Part shown: positions 25,365 through 33,786 of the stretch, in pieces
Numbering within the stretch: position 1 is the first letter of the stretch
Layout of the letters: each line of letters opens with the position of its first letter
NCBI GenBank assembly: GCA_965267405.1
Contig: OZ253954.1
Coordinates: forward strand, 2,976,001 to 3,040,000
Origin: JAPPOI01 sp028818055
GTDB taxonomy: Bacteria; Pseudomonadota; Alphaproteobacteria; Rhodobacterales; Rhodobacteraceae
Direction: 5' to 3'
DNA: 64,000 bases
The notes under the pieces: model-generated
What the model was told of the DNA's origin: nothing
The model's input: the letters and a program-made list of their open reading frames with translations, nothing else
The model's database searches: none
Program-made: the position numbers and the translations under genes

Positions 25365-26147
25365 TCAAGTCGTGGCACAGATTGTATTCCAACCCTCGCT
25401 GCCTTCCAGATCGATGATCTCATGGATCAGCTTGTCGCTGATTTGACCTTGAACGACCGTTCGTCCAATGACGAGCGCCGGTGTGCCGACAAAGGCAAAT
25501 ACACGGGCGAGAGCCGAACTGTTCTCCAATTCTTGAACAACTTCGGCGCTCTCCATATCCATAATCAATCGATTTTCATCCACACCGAGATCACCCGCAA
25601 GCCGCGAGAGATACTCAGGCGATGCCTGAAAAGGCGTGGTCATCAGCCTTTCGTGGAACGACACGTAAGCGCCTTGTCGTTTCGCAGCGAGCGCGGCTTT
25701 GGCCGCAAGGTTTGAACTGTCGCCCAGGAGTGGTAGCTCGTGCCAGGCGACTGCTACTTGGTTTGGCATCGCGTTCGTGATCTCGGCCAATCTTTTGGTT
25801 TGGACACGGCAGTATGGGCAATAGTAGTCAGAGAACGATGCCATTGGGACCATGGCTGAGCTGACATTTAGTTCGCCGTATAGTGCATCACAGATATTGT
25901 TTGAGACACGAACAAAAGCGGCCTCTTTGCGCGCTGTATCCGCGTTGCTTTCAGGAGTGTCTAACCCAACAAAGGGATCGAAACTTCGCGACGACTCGCC
26001 TGCGATGAACTTTCGGAAGCCAGCAGGGTGTTCGAGTTGTTCCAATTCAAGTTTCTCAGGAAGAAGCGACGGCGCTGTCCGCAATGCACCGTAACCCAAG
26101 GCAATCGCACCTAGTGTGATGAGCGTTGATCGTTTTCGAATATCCAT
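25365..26147 (-). CDS. DsbA/ScsC-like periplasmic disulfide protein
   Basis: A 260-residue exported thioredoxin-fold protein. The N-terminus (LITLGAIALGYGALRTAPSLL) is a signal or anchor; the active site is ASFSDYYCPYCRVQTKR (CPYC about residues 111-114) and the cis-Pro loop AFVGTPALVIG. Being first in the operon with rhodanese and ScsB, it is the likely client kept reduced by ScsB. A second DsbA-like gene lies at 20409-21143, only about 42 percent similar by eye over the core. Confidence 0.87.
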   Translation of the reverse strand: MDIRKRSTLITLGAIALGYGALRTAPSLLPEKLELEQLEHPAGFRKFIAGESSRSFDPFVGLDTPESNADTARKEAAFVRVSNNICDALYGELNVSSAMVPMASFSDYYCPYCRVQTKRLAEITNAMPNQVAVAWHELPLLGDSSNLAAKAALAAKRQGAYVSFHERLMTTPFQASPEYLSRLAGDLGVDENRLIMDMESAEVVQELENSSALARVFAFVGTPALVIGRTVVQGQISDKLIHEIIDLEGSEGWNTICATT

Positions 26148-26306
26148 ACCGCTTCTTCAATTACCACTAAACAGGGACGGAGTTAGCGTTTCGCTGCGGT
26201 GTTGGTCAACTTTACAAACTGATACATTTCTCGTCGTGAAAACAGGAAGTTGAGCGGCTATAAAAAAGTTGCGTCGCTTGCGACGTCATCAGTCGTGGAG
26301 ACAGAA

Positions 26307-26609
26307 ATGTTTAGAATTGGAGTGTTAGTTTTATCGCTTCTTTCATCTCAGGCCGCAGCCGATCCTGGCGGTTATGACCACATGTCGGGATGGGGATATG
26401 GCATGGGTATGATGTTTGGGCCTATCCTCTGGATAATTGTCCTTGGATTAGTGGTCGCTGCCGTAATTTGGTTCGTACGCAACTCAGATATTCAAGGCGA
26501 CAAGCCAGGAAAATCTGAAGCCTTGAGCGAGCTCGATTTGCGCTTTGCAAAGGGTGATATCGACGCAGATGACTACACTGCTCGAAGAAAGCTGCTGAAC
26601 GGCGAGTAG
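26307..26609 (+). CDS. Small SHOCT-domain membrane protein
   Basis: A 100-residue protein: signal peptide (LVLSLLSSQAAA), a short Gly/Met/Tyr/His segment (GGYDHMSGWGYGMGMMFG), one helix (LWIIVLGLVVAAVIWFV) and a C-terminal SHOCT domain (LSELDLRFAKGDIDADDYTARRKLL). SHOCT modules are short oligomerisation or regulatory tails on membrane proteins. ATG 26307 follows GTGGAG; a TTG at 26250 is rejected for lack of a ribosome site. Such proteins are common in copper and metal-resistance loci. Confidence 0.85.
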   Translation: MFRIGVLVLSLLSSQAAADPGGYDHMSGWGYGMGMMFGPILWIIVLGLVVAAVIWFVRNSDIQGDKPGKSEALSELDLRFAKGDIDADDYTARRKLLNGE

Positions 26610-26688
26610 CGACACAATTCGATGATGTATCAAATCGTTTTTACTCACGACCAAGAGTTCGAAGTACTGGCCCAATTGGGTCAATGAG

Positions 26689-27225
26689 GTGCAGTTGACG
26701 GGCAAACAACTCGGGATATTTGCAGCTGGTGGATCCGCAGCCCTGCTTCTGGGAGCTTTCTTTTTCCAGATGCTTGGATATGCGCCTTGCGCGATGTGCA
26801 TCTGGCAACGTTATCCGCACGGCGTTGCGATCGTGGCGGGCCTGCTGATTGCACTCGGCTTGCCAGTTATATTGATGCTAGTGGTTGGGGCACTCTCGGC
26901 TCTCACCACCGCGGCAATAGGGGTATTTCATACCGGCGTAGAACGAGATTGGTGGGAAGGCCCCACCTCCTGCACTGGCTCAGCTGACGCACTGTCAGGG
27001 CTTTCGGGCACCGCACTTTTGCCGTCTGCGACAGATGGACCGGTCAATCTAGTCATGTGCGACGATGTGGTCTGGGAGTTTCTTTCACTCTCCATGGCCA
27101 GTTGGAACGCCACTTTTAGTGGAATATTGGCCGTTGTTTGGATACTGGCAATCCAACAGGTCATGCGCGAAACGGGCACCCCAGAAAAACAGGTGATGCC
27201 AGCTACCAAGGCCAGACAGACTTAA
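26689..27225 (+). CDS. DsbB-like disulfide bond formation protein
   Basis: A 178-residue membrane protein with four helices. The first redox pair is in GYAPCAMCIWQRYPHG (CxxC about residues 34-37, with the DsbB WQRYP signature) and the second is the cysteines of GPTSCTGSAD and NLVMCDD in the periplasmic loop. It should re-oxidise DsbA-type proteins with quinone. The start is GTG 26689 behind TGAGG-like bases. It is next to the SHOCT protein and L,D-transpeptidase. Confidence 0.88.
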   Translation: MQLTGKQLGIFAAGGSAALLLGAFFFQMLGYAPCAMCIWQRYPHGVAIVAGLLIALGLPVILMLVVGALSALTTAAIGVFHTGVERDWWEGPTSCTGSADALSGLSGTALLPSATDGPVNLVMCDDVVWEFLSLSMASWNATFSGILAVVWILAIQQVMRETGTPEKQVMPATKARQT

Positions 27226-27239
27226 TCGTGAGGGACGCT

Positions 27240-27968
27240 ATGCTTACAAGGCGACATTTCGTAAATACCACCTGCGCGCTGTTCTCGGCGCCCATTGCCG
27301 GTGGGGCATGGGCACAGTCGGAAGATTCAGTCGACGACTTGGCTCCGGAAACGGTCGTGGAAGAAGCCCCAGCTCGTAAACCAATTTCGGATCGCAGCAT
27401 GTGGTCGAGTTGGGATGCGCGTGTGACACCGGCGGACTACGATCCGGCAACTTCGAACCCTTGGGGTTTTCACAAACGATTTTTGCCGCAACGTGTCGAA
27501 GCGAAGGCTGGCCTGACACCAGGGGACATCCATGTCGATGCGGTCGCGCGCTATCTGTACCACATAGAACCGGAAGGTACCGCCATGCGCTATGGCGTGG
27601 CCATTGCAAAAGGCAACCTTTACGAGCCGGGAACCTATTCAATTCGCCTTAAGCGTAAATGGCCAACGTGGCGACCAACTGATGAGATGATTGAACGAGA
27701 ACCTGCAGCGTTTGAACAATTTGCAGACGGTATGGATGGTGGCCCACGCAACCCGCTTGGTTCGCGGGCATTCTATTTGTTTGTTGGAAATCGCGACACA
27801 TATCTTCGTATCCATGGAACGCCGTATCCGCGATCGATTGGTGGTCGTGCGAGTTCGGGGTGCGTCCGCATGGTCATGGCGCACATCATCGGGCTTTATG
27901 AAAATGTTCAGGTGGGCTCAACTGCTTATCTCTATCCACCCGAAGGAAGACTGTCAGCTCGCAGTTAG
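27240..27968 (+). CDS. L,D-transpeptidase (YkuD domain), second copy
   Basis: A 242-residue Tat-exported enzyme (LTRRHFVNTTCALFSAPIAGGAWA) with a YkuD domain: VDAVARYLYHIEPEG, MRYGVAIAKGN, and the catalytic end YLRIHGTPYPRSIGGRASSGCVRM (His and Cys of the dyad). The ATG at 27240 follows GAGGGA. It forms a group with the DsbB-like gene 14 bases before it. Together with the copy at 16748-17317 it suggests that cell-wall cross-linking is changed under copper or oxidative stress. Confidence 0.9.
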   Translation: MLTRRHFVNTTCALFSAPIAGGAWAQSEDSVDDLAPETVVEEAPARKPISDRSMWSSWDARVTPADYDPATSNPWGFHKRFLPQRVEAKAGLTPGDIHVDAVARYLYHIEPEGTAMRYGVAIAKGNLYEPGTYSIRLKRKWPTWRPTDEMIEREPAAFEQFADGMDGGPRNPLGSRAFYLFVGNRDTYLRIHGTPYPRSIGGRASSGCVRMVMAHIIGLYENVQVGSTAYLYPPEGRLSARS

Positions 27969-28001
27969 GACGAGGGTGTCACGGACGCCGGCCTGACTGG
28001 G

Positions 28002-28247
28002 CTAACTTTCCTGCTGGAGGCAAATGTGCCGTCCGCGCTTGCTTAATAGGGGAAGCAGCGTCGTTTCTACGGGCCCGTCGTGCTCGTACCAGTAGCAACC
28101 GTCTTCCTCGAGCAATTTGACGGCTTGTAAATTCTGATTTGGCGCGGCGAGCGCCACGACATCCTCTGGCAGTTCCCGCAAAAAGCCACCGTTCGTCGCG
28201 CAGGCACTCAACACGGCAAGTGCAAGGGCAGGGGATAACTTTTGCAT
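28002..28247 (-). CDS. Small lipoprotein, unrecognised
   Basis: An 81-residue protein with a lipoprotein signal: MQKLSPALALAVLSAC, where Cys16 in the lipobox (VLSAC) would be lipidated. The mature part contains CYWYEHDGPVETTLLPL and RHICLQQES, two cysteines that could pair. Start ATG 28247 follows GAAGG; an in-frame ATG at 28265 would disrupt the signal. It is convergent with the L,D-transpeptidase gene. No family recognised. Confidence 0.65.
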   Translation of the reverse strand: MQKLSPALALAVLSACATNGGFLRELPEDVVALAAPNQNLQAVKLLEEDGCYWYEHDGPVETTLLPLLSKRGRHICLQQES

Positions 28248-28347
28248 AGAAGGTACCTTCGACAATTCATTCGGAAACTTAGAGAGATAGGGTAGAGTTT
28301 TAGTTTCAGAAGCACCAGTCCCGGCACACTTTTCGACCGTAAGTGTT

Positions 28348-28989
28348 TCAGTTCTGATACGAATTCACGACTGAAGCGATTGCCGTCAAAATCAGGGCCA
28401 CAAGACAAAAAAATATGATCGCCATTGCAATGTTTCCGGAAGAAAAGGGAATCTTGCTGGCGATTGGCTGCAAGAGTGCCGACCGCCGAATTGAGGATGC
28501 ATAAAGCGGGACTGCGCTGATCAGTGTCGCATACAGGTAGGCACCCGAGATATTTTCGAACAGCGCGGATCGAGCAAGTGTTGGTGCAACAACACGCAAT
28601 GCCGTTGCGCGGTCTCCGCCAAAAGACCCAAACCAGTCTGCGGACAACATGTAGATCAAGGCGTGAAGACCGACAAAGGCCCCAATCCTGATCACGACAT
28701 CGACCGCGATGTAGACTGCAGGATCGTGATGATTTCGTTGCTGATTTTTCGAGACCGCAAAAAGAAAAAAACCGGCGTAATTCACTGCTACGACGACAGG
28801 GATTCCATTCGTAACAACCTGTCTTAAGAAACGCGAAAGACTAGGGCCACCGTCCGCCAACACGGACGCGAAGCCCGGCGAAAGAAAAACATAGAGTCCG
28901 AGCACCGGTAAAAGTCCCGCCAAGCTAATGACGAGTACGTTCCGTAAGAAAAGTAACGCAGGCATTTCTGTTGAGAAATATCGTTCCAA
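28348..28989 (-). CDS. Five-helix membrane protein, unrecognised
   Basis: A 213-residue membrane protein with hydrophobic segments at about residues 12-40, 60-78, 90-118, 145-165 and 185-210 (for example GIPVVVAVNYAGFFLFAV and IAMAIIFFCLVALILTAIASVV). No motif or cofactor ligand is evident and no family is recognised. An in-frame Met at residue 9 could be the real start. It stands alone between a lipoprotein and a methyltransferase; about 130 bases on its upstream side hold nothing I can identify. Confidence 0.6.
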   Translation of the reverse strand: MERYFSTEMPALLFLRNVLVISLAGLLPVLGLYVFLSPGFASVLADGGPSLSRFLRQVVTNGIPVVVAVNYAGFFLFAVSKNQQRNHHDPAVYIAVDVVIRIGAFVGLHALIYMLSADWFGSFGGDRATALRVVAPTLARSALFENISGAYLYATLISAVPLYASSIRRSALLQPIASKIPFSSGNIAMAIIFFCLVALILTAIASVVNSYQN

Positions 28990-29119
28990 CTTGACCTGAC
29001 CTTCAGTTCAGACGTGGCGCATTTGTAACCAAAAGAAAACGCCAGCTTCGTGTCGCAACGATTGGTTTAACGACATACGGGCAACCGTGAAACAAATTCG
29101 GATCATCTTGCCGGTTCTT

Positions 29120-29947
29120 TTACCGCCGGCGCGCGTGGAACCGAAGTCCGCCGACCAATCCGCGAGAAAAGTAGCCTGCCATTTTGGTATAAAACGTCTC
29201 GATGACTTCATACCCGGCTCCTCCGTGTATGGCTTCGTAGTCTGATCTGTTCGTTCTGAAGGCTAAAAGCCGTTCTCGGGTGAAACTGGTCCAATCGATC
29301 GTCATGTCGTCCAGCATCTCCAATTCCAGGCCGACATCGTTGAGCGATGATTTGTAATCTTCCAGCGGAACCAGAGAATTGGGGAATAGATGGCGACTAA
29401 AGTCATCCGCTTCGTCTGCCGGAGGAGAAGCAATTTGATAAAGATCTTCCACGAACAAAGTGCCGCCCGGTTTCAGGGCCGAAGCGATCTGCGACAGGTA
29501 TCTTTGGCGGTCCGGGATATGGAAGAGTGCAAGCCAACTGACCACGTGATCGAAGGCATCAGTCGGTGACCGCCATTCAAGAAAGTCGGTATTGATGTGG
29601 GTCACTTTTTCAGAAAGACCGGTTCGCTGCGTGAGCGCTGAGCCAATTTCGTGATAGTCGCTTTGCAGTTCGATGGCTGTGATGTGCGCGCCAGACGCGT
29701 GGGCGATGTATCGCGCGCACCCACCCCAACCGGAACCAATCTCAAGAACCTGTTGCCCGGATTTGATCCCGCTCGCGGCAATTGCGACATCGAGAGCATC
29801 GGTGCCGTGATAGTGAAGCTGGTCAAATCGGTTCAGGACATCGATAGGCAGCGGGTCTTGTAACGAAAACCCAAGATTAGCGATGTCGTCTAGGACCCGC
29901 TCGGCCCTTGGATAGAGCTGCATCGATTTGATATCTTTGGCCGACAT
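29120..29947 (-). CDS. SAM-dependent methyltransferase, CFA-synthase-like
   Basis: A 275-residue methyltransferase with the SAM-binding motif VLEIGSGWGGCARYIA (about residues 68-83), acidic loop end TAIELQ, and DHVVSWLALFHIPDR then KPGGTLFVEDLYQI. The arrangement (YHGTDALDVAI before motif I) is like cyclopropane-fatty-acid synthase and polyketide/mycolate-type methyltransferases. Start ATG 29947 was chosen to avoid overlap with the upstream YeeE gene (27 bases away), with which it probably shares a transcript. Substrate unknown; a sulfur link is suggested only by position. Confidence 0.8.
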   Translation of the reverse strand: MSAKDIKSMQLYPRAERVLDDIANLGFSLQDPLPIDVLNRFDQLHYHGTDALDVAIAASGIKSGQQVLEIGSGWGGCARYIAHASGAHITAIELQSDYHEIGSALTQRTGLSEKVTHINTDFLEWRSPTDAFDHVVSWLALFHIPDRQRYLSQIASALKPGGTLFVEDLYQIASPPADEADDFSRHLFPNSLVPLEDYKSSLNDVGLELEMLDDMTIDWTSFTRERLLAFRTNRSDYEAIHGGAGYEVIETFYTKMAGYFSRGLVGGLRFHARRR

Positions 29948-29973
29948 GCTCTGAGGCGTAATCCAATCAGTCT

Positions 29974-31026
29974 TTAACCAACGTCGGCAAATCCTTGGAT
30001 CAGCTGACGCAGTCCGATTGCCGCGCCTAGGAAGATGCAGACGAAAGTGACGGGTGCGCTGAATGCGAGGACTGAAAACGCCGAGATGCCTTGGCCGACG
30101 CTGCAGCCAACGGCGAGTATTGCCCCTCCGCCCATCAAGGCTGCGCCAATGATCTGGCGCCGAAGTTCTCGCGGGTCTTCGCAAGCTTCCCACTGGAAGT
30201 GACCTTTTGAATAAGAACCAAGCGCTGCGCCAAGTACGACCCCAACAACGGAGCCAACGCTAAACGACAACGTGTTGCCGGATGCGGTCATGGCGTAGAA
30301 GATTGTGTCTCCGATAGGGGCGGCGAATGTATGTGTCTCGATGGGCTCCACTTCGAAGCCGTTCATGGCGATCCAATACGTGCCGACCCAACCAGAAACG
30401 ACGGCCAGTCCAACCGCAGCACCCCAAAGAATATGCGAGGGTGACCGCCTCATTTCAGAGCTCGCCAAAGAAACGGCTATCAAGGCGAGTCCGACCACAA
30501 TGCCAACGGCCGCGTAGGAAATCCCGAATTGTTCGGCCCACTGGCTTAGGCCCTGGGCGGTGGTCGCCTGTTCTTCAACAGGGAACAACCAAACTCTTGC
30601 ATGCGCCAAAGGACCAGACATGACGATGTAAGCAGACAGCCCCATTACCAGAACGATGACAAATGACCGGAGGTCACCGCCACCGAGTCGCGCCAGCGCG
30701 CCGTAACCGCAGTTCCCGCTAAGCGCCATGCCATATCCAAAGATCAGGCCGCCCACGATGGTTGCCGCTGGGTTCCAGACCCGATCCAGATATGCGGTTT
30801 CTTGTCCGTCGAGGTTGCCGGTCGACATCGCGATATGGGTGCCAATTACGGCTACGCCGATCGCAATACCCCACATTCGCATGCGACGATCATCAGACGA
30901 ATAAAGGATATCTTCGATTGCGCCCAGCGTGCAGAAACGTCCGATCCGCGCTGCGAGGCCGAGAACAAGTCCACCAATAAGCCCAATCAGCGCGGCTGAA
31001 TTAGCCTCGCCCAGATATTCGATCAA
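29974..31026 (-). CDS. soxT: YeeE/YedE-family sulfur transporter, SoxT-like
   Basis: A 350-residue protein of about nine to ten helices with conserved cysteine sites of the YeeE/YedE family: GRFCTLGAIED (about 30), LSGNCGYGALAR (about 105) and AVGCSVGQGISAF (about 312). YeeE imports thiosulfate in E. coli by relaying it between such cysteines, and SoxT homologues lie beside sox genes in other alphaproteobacteria. It is downstream of soxS-soxR on the same strand. A second member is at 43496-44554. The symbol rests on context and family. Confidence 0.85.
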   Translation of the reverse strand: MIEYLGEANSAALIGLIGGLVLGLAARIGRFCTLGAIEDILYSSDDRRMRMWGIAIGVAVIGTHIAMSTGNLDGQETAYLDRVWNPAATIVGGLIFGYGMALSGNCGYGALARLGGGDLRSFVIVLVMGLSAYIVMSGPLAHARVWLFPVEEQATTAQGLSQWAEQFGISYAAVGIVVGLALIAVSLASSEMRRSPSHILWGAAVGLAVVSGWVGTYWIAMNGFEVEPIETHTFAAPIGDTIFYAMTASGNTLSFSVGSVVGVVLGAALGSYSKGHFQWEACEDPRELRRQIIGAALMGGGAILAVGCSVGQGISAFSVLAFSAPVTFVCIFLGAAIGLRQLIQGFADVG

Positions 31027-31062
31027 CGGTTCCCTCCCTTCGAAAGACGTTTGCGTCTTCCG

Positions 31063-31437
31063 TTACTCCGATCTGCAAAACAGTTCGTAGACAACTTCGA
31101 TGATTTGTCTCGGACGGTCATCTGTCAAGCTGTAGTAGATTGCTTTGCCATCTCGGCGAGGTTTGACCAAGCCTTCCAGGCGGAGGCGGGTCAATTGCTG
31201 CGATACGGCTGCCTGACGTGCTGACAGCAGATCTTCGAGCTCTGTGACGGACTTTTCGCCTGATGCCAAATGGCACAAGATCATCAGTCGTCCCTCGTGG
31301 CTAATCGCCTTCAGGAAGTTTGATGCCCGCTCAGCATTTTTTACCATCTTTTCCATGTCTTCCGACCGCATGTTCACGTCGAAGACGGGCAAACGGGAAG
31401 ACGGTTGGTTTGGTTCGGGTGAAGCTTGTTGCGTCAT
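31063..31437 (-). CDS. soxR: Sox repressor SoxR, ArsR family
   Basis: A 124-residue ArsR-type winged-helix repressor (SVTELEDLLSARQAAVSQQLTRLRLEGLV). Its two cysteines, C55 in MILCHL and C121 in ELFCRSE, are 66 residues apart, exactly as the reactive pair of the persulfide sensors SqrR and BigR. In Paracoccus SoxR represses the sox genes and releases DNA when sulfur substrate is present. It lies three bases after soxS and is divergent from soxV. The probable operators are listed at 31849, 33233, 35459, 44553 and 46598. Confidence 0.92.
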   Translation of the reverse strand: MTQQASPEPNQPSSRLPVFDVNMRSEDMEKMVKNAERASNFLKAISHEGRLMILCHLASGEKSVTELEDLLSARQAAVSQQLTRLRLEGLVKPRRDGKAIYYSLTDDRPRQIIEVVYELFCRSE

Positions 31438-31440
31438 ATC

Positions 31441-31848
31441 TTAGCTCGCGGGTTCAAGGCTGACTTCAGCATCGTCAAACATCATTGTTAGAAGGCCCCA
31501 AAAAAAGTCCTCTCCGGGGTATCCTTCGATCCGACCAACTTCCACATCATCGCGAACCAGAATGAACGTTGGCGTGAAGTGAATTCTGCGTTCGAATTGA
31601 ATTTTCTCAAGCGGCTCTCCGTGAATGTCGTATTTCACTAGGGGGGCCGCCCGGCCTTCTTTGGTCTTGGGATAGATATGGCCAATCTCTTCGTCCCACT
31701 TTTCACACCAGACGCAGCCATCCTCTTCCGCCATCAATAACACAACGTCCGCAAAAGCGATTTGCGGAACAAGGAAAAGGCCCAGCAGGGCTAGTTTCAA
31801 GCGTCGAAGCAAGAGTTCATCCAATTGACGGATCGTTTCTCTGAACAT
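31441..31848 (-). CDS. soxS: Periplasmic thioredoxin SoxS
   Basis: A 135-residue exported thioredoxin-like protein with a signal helix (LKLALLGLFLVPQIAFA) and active site EDGCVWCEKWDEEIG (CVWC about residues 45-48), then FTPTFILVRDDVEVGRIEGY with the cis-Pro. SoxS in Paracoccus keeps the SoxYZ carrier in an active thiol state. The start is uncertain: the ATG at 31848 has no ribosome site and directly abuts a SoxR-type dyad; a leaderless mRNA or a TTG start at L9, L13 or L17 is possible. Confidence 0.9.
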   Translation of the reverse strand: MFRETIRQLDELLLRRLKLALLGLFLVPQIAFADVVLLMAEEDGCVWCEKWDEEIGHIYPKTKEGRAAPLVKYDIHGEPLEKIQFERRIHFTPTFILVRDDVEVGRIEGYPGEDFFWGLLTMMFDDAEVSLEPAS

Positions 31849-31864
31849 AATCTAATATTTGAAT
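31849..31864. promoter_or_regulatory. Imperfect SoxR operator between soxS and soxV
   Basis: AATC-TAATATTT-GAAT differs from ATTC-N8-GAAT by one base and has the AT-rich centre of the other copies. It lies in the 41-base gap between divergent soxS and soxV, where SoxR binds in Paracoccus, so it could control both directions. Confidence 0.6.
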
Positions 31865-31889
31865 TCTTCAACAAAGAAGGCAATGCCAG

Positions 31890-32630
31890 ATGCTCGATGT
31901 GACTTTTTTGGGCGCCTTCCTGGCCGGTTTGCTCTCTTTTTTGTCGCCGTGTGTTCTGCCGATTGTGCCTTTTTACCTTAGTTACCTGGCTGGCGTGAGC
32001 ATGAACCAGATATCTGCTGATGCAGAACTAACTCCCGCCGTTCGGCGCCGGGCCTTTCTGGCGGCGGTGTTTTTCGCGCTGGGTGTCATCACCGTTTTTG
32101 TAGGTCTAGGGGCTTCAGCGACCATTTTTGGTCAGATGGTTCGTGACTACTTTGATATTCTTCGCTGGTTGGCTGCGGCGATTATCATAGCCATGGGTCT
32201 GCATTTTCTCGGGGTCGTGAGGATTGGATTTCTGTATCGACAGTTCCGTTCGGATGTCGGGGCGACCAGCAATGTCGGGATTGTTGGCGCATTTGTCATC
32301 GGGTTGGCTTTTGCGTTCGGCTGGACGCCATGTGTTGGACCCGTTTTGGCAGCCATCCTGTTTACGGCTGCTGGTCAGGACTCTGCGTTGCAGGGTGCAT
32401 CGCTTTTGTTTGTTTACGGTGCGGGTATGACGCTGCCATTTGTTCTGGCGGCTTTGTTTATTGGTCCGTTCATGAGTTGGATGTCTCGCTTCAGGCGCTA
32501 TCTTGGCTGGATCGAGAAGTTGATGGGGCTGCTGTTGATTACTTTTGGTGTCCTCATCGCTACAAATTCAATCAATATTATTGCGCAATGGATGCTGGAT
32601 ACATTTCCAGTTTTCAGCGCCATCGGTTAA
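31890..32630 (+). CDS. soxV: SoxV, CcdA-type thiol electron transporter
   Basis: A 246-residue six-helix protein of the CcdA/DsbD family. The redox cysteines are in LLSFLSPCVLPIVPFYLSY (first helix) and FGWTPCVGPVLAAILF (fourth helix). SoxV carries electrons from cytosolic thioredoxin to periplasmic SoxW and SoxS, which keeps the Sox carrier active. ATG 31890 follows GAAGG. It is the first gene of the plus-strand sox set, 12 bases before soxW. Confidence 0.95.
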   Translation: MLDVTFLGAFLAGLLSFLSPCVLPIVPFYLSYLAGVSMNQISADAELTPAVRRRAFLAAVFFALGVITVFVGLGASATIFGQMVRDYFDILRWLAAAIIIAMGLHFLGVVRIGFLYRQFRSDVGATSNVGIVGAFVIGLAFAFGWTPCVGPVLAAILFTAAGQDSALQGASLLFVYGAGMTLPFVLAALFIGPFMSWMSRFRRYLGWIEKLMGLLLITFGVLIATNSINIIAQWMLDTFPVFSAIG

Positions 32631-32642
32631 GGAGGCTGATCC

Positions 32643-33221
32643 ATGAAACGTCTGTTGACTCTAATTTTCGCTGGATTGTTCGCAAGCCAAGCTGCGGCTG
32701 TCGAGGTCGGTGATGATGGTTTGCACAAGCCAACGTGGTTGCGGGATACATTCAAGGACTTGTCCGAAGACCTTGAAGAGGCGAACGCCGAAAACAAGCG
32801 CCTCATGCTGATTTTTGAACAAAGAGGCTGCGTCTATTGCACCAAGATGCACAATGAGGTGTTCCCGGATCCGGACATCGAGGCGTACATCGAGGATAAC
32901 TATTTTGTTGTGCAACTTAATCTGCATGGCGACGTTGACGTTACCGATTTTGATGGCGAGACGCTCAGCGAAAAAGCAATGGCGCGAAAGTGGGGGATTC
33001 TGTTCACGCCCACGATGATGTTCCTTCCAAAAGAAGTGGAGGGGGATTCTACTGCACCGCAAGCAGCGGTGGCGGTGATGCCGGGTGCGTTCGGTAAAGG
33101 CACGACGATTGATATGATGACTTGGGTTGCTGAAGAGCGTTATCTTCTTGATGGCGATGAAGATTTTCAGCGGTATCACGCGCGTCGAATACAAGAGCGG
33201 GATAACGGCTCTACCGACTGA
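32643..33221 (+). CDS. soxW: Periplasmic thioredoxin SoxW
   Basis: A 192-residue exported thioredoxin-fold protein: signal peptide (LLTLIFAGLFASQAAA) and active site FEQRGCVYCTKMHNEV (CVYC about residues 61-64), with GILFTPTMMFL holding the cis-Pro. SoxW is the reduction partner of SoxV. Ribosome site AAGGAGG at 32629-32635, partly over the soxV stop. The gap to soxX holds an exact SoxR-type dyad, so soxVW and soxXYZA are probably separate units. Confidence 0.93.
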   Translation: MKRLLTLIFAGLFASQAAAVEVGDDGLHKPTWLRDTFKDLSEDLEEANAENKRLMLIFEQRGCVYCTKMHNEVFPDPDIEAYIEDNYFVVQLNLHGDVDVTDFDGETLSEKAMARKWGILFTPTMMFLPKEVEGDSTAPQAAVAVMPGAFGKGTTIDMMTWVAEERYLLDGDEDFQRYHARRIQERDNGSTD

Positions 33222-33232
33222 AGCATTCTAAA

Positions 33233-33248
33233 ATTCACAAAAATGAAT
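33233..33248. promoter_or_regulatory. SoxR operator upstream of soxX
   Basis: ATTC-ACAAAAAT-GAAT is an exact match to ATTC-N8-GAAT in the soxW-soxX gap, the second region bound by SoxR in Paracoccus. An overlapping ATTCTAAAATTC just upstream (33225-33236) gives extra half sites. Confidence 0.8.
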
Positions 33249-33311
33249 TTGTTGTTGCGTGACGGCTCCCGTATGCCGTAGTGTTCAAAAAAAACGACCA
33301 AGGGAGGAACC

Positions 33312-33764
33312 ATGAAATACTCGGTCGTAGCAGCGGCGTTTTGCGTCGCGACTGCAGGGGTGGCACAGGCAGAGGCGGTCAAGCCTATGTCAGTGTCTTT
33401 CACAGATGGCGCGGTTGAAAACTCGCTTTCTGGACAAGCCGGTGACGCAGTAGAAGGCCGTAAAGTCTTCATGAACCGGAAACTTGGAAACTGCCTAGCA
33501 TGCCACGCGAACGCGGACATGCCGGAACAGCCGTTTCATGGCGAGGTTGGACCACCGCTTGATGGTGTGGGTGAGCGTTGGACTGTCGCGGAACTGCGCG
33601 GGATTGTGGCGAACTCGAAAGAAATGTTCCCAGATACAATCATGCCGTCGTTCTATCGCGACACAGGTTACACACGAATCTTGGAAAAATTTGATGGCAA
33701 ATCGATCCTTTCAGCTCAGCAAGTTGAAGACGTGGTCGCCTATTTGCTGACACTCCAAGAATAA
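33312..33764 (+). CDS. soxX: Sulfur oxidation cytochrome SoxX
   Basis: A 150-residue exported monoheme cytochrome c with signal peptide (VAAAFCVATAGVAQA) and heme site GNCLACHANADMPEQ (about residues 58-72); FPDTIMPSFYRDTGY gives the likely Met ligand. SoxX with SoxA forms the SoxAX enzyme that joins thiosulfate to SoxYZ. Strong ribosome site AGGGAGGA before the ATG. It begins the operon soxXYZA. Confidence 0.95.
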   Translation: MKYSVVAAAFCVATAGVAQAEAVKPMSVSFTDGAVENSLSGQAGDAVEGRKVFMNRKLGNCLACHANADMPEQPFHGEVGPPLDGVGERWTVAELRGIVANSKEMFPDTIMPSFYRDTGYTRILEKFDGKSILSAQQVEDVVAYLLTLQE

Positions 33765-33786
33765 CTCCTATCGGATGGAGATGAGA

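Noticed and set aside
31040..31060. Hairpin AAGACG-TTTG-CGTCTT between soxR and the SoxT-like gene as a terminator
   Set aside because: Only six pairs and no T run on the transcribed strand; too weak to claim a transcript end.
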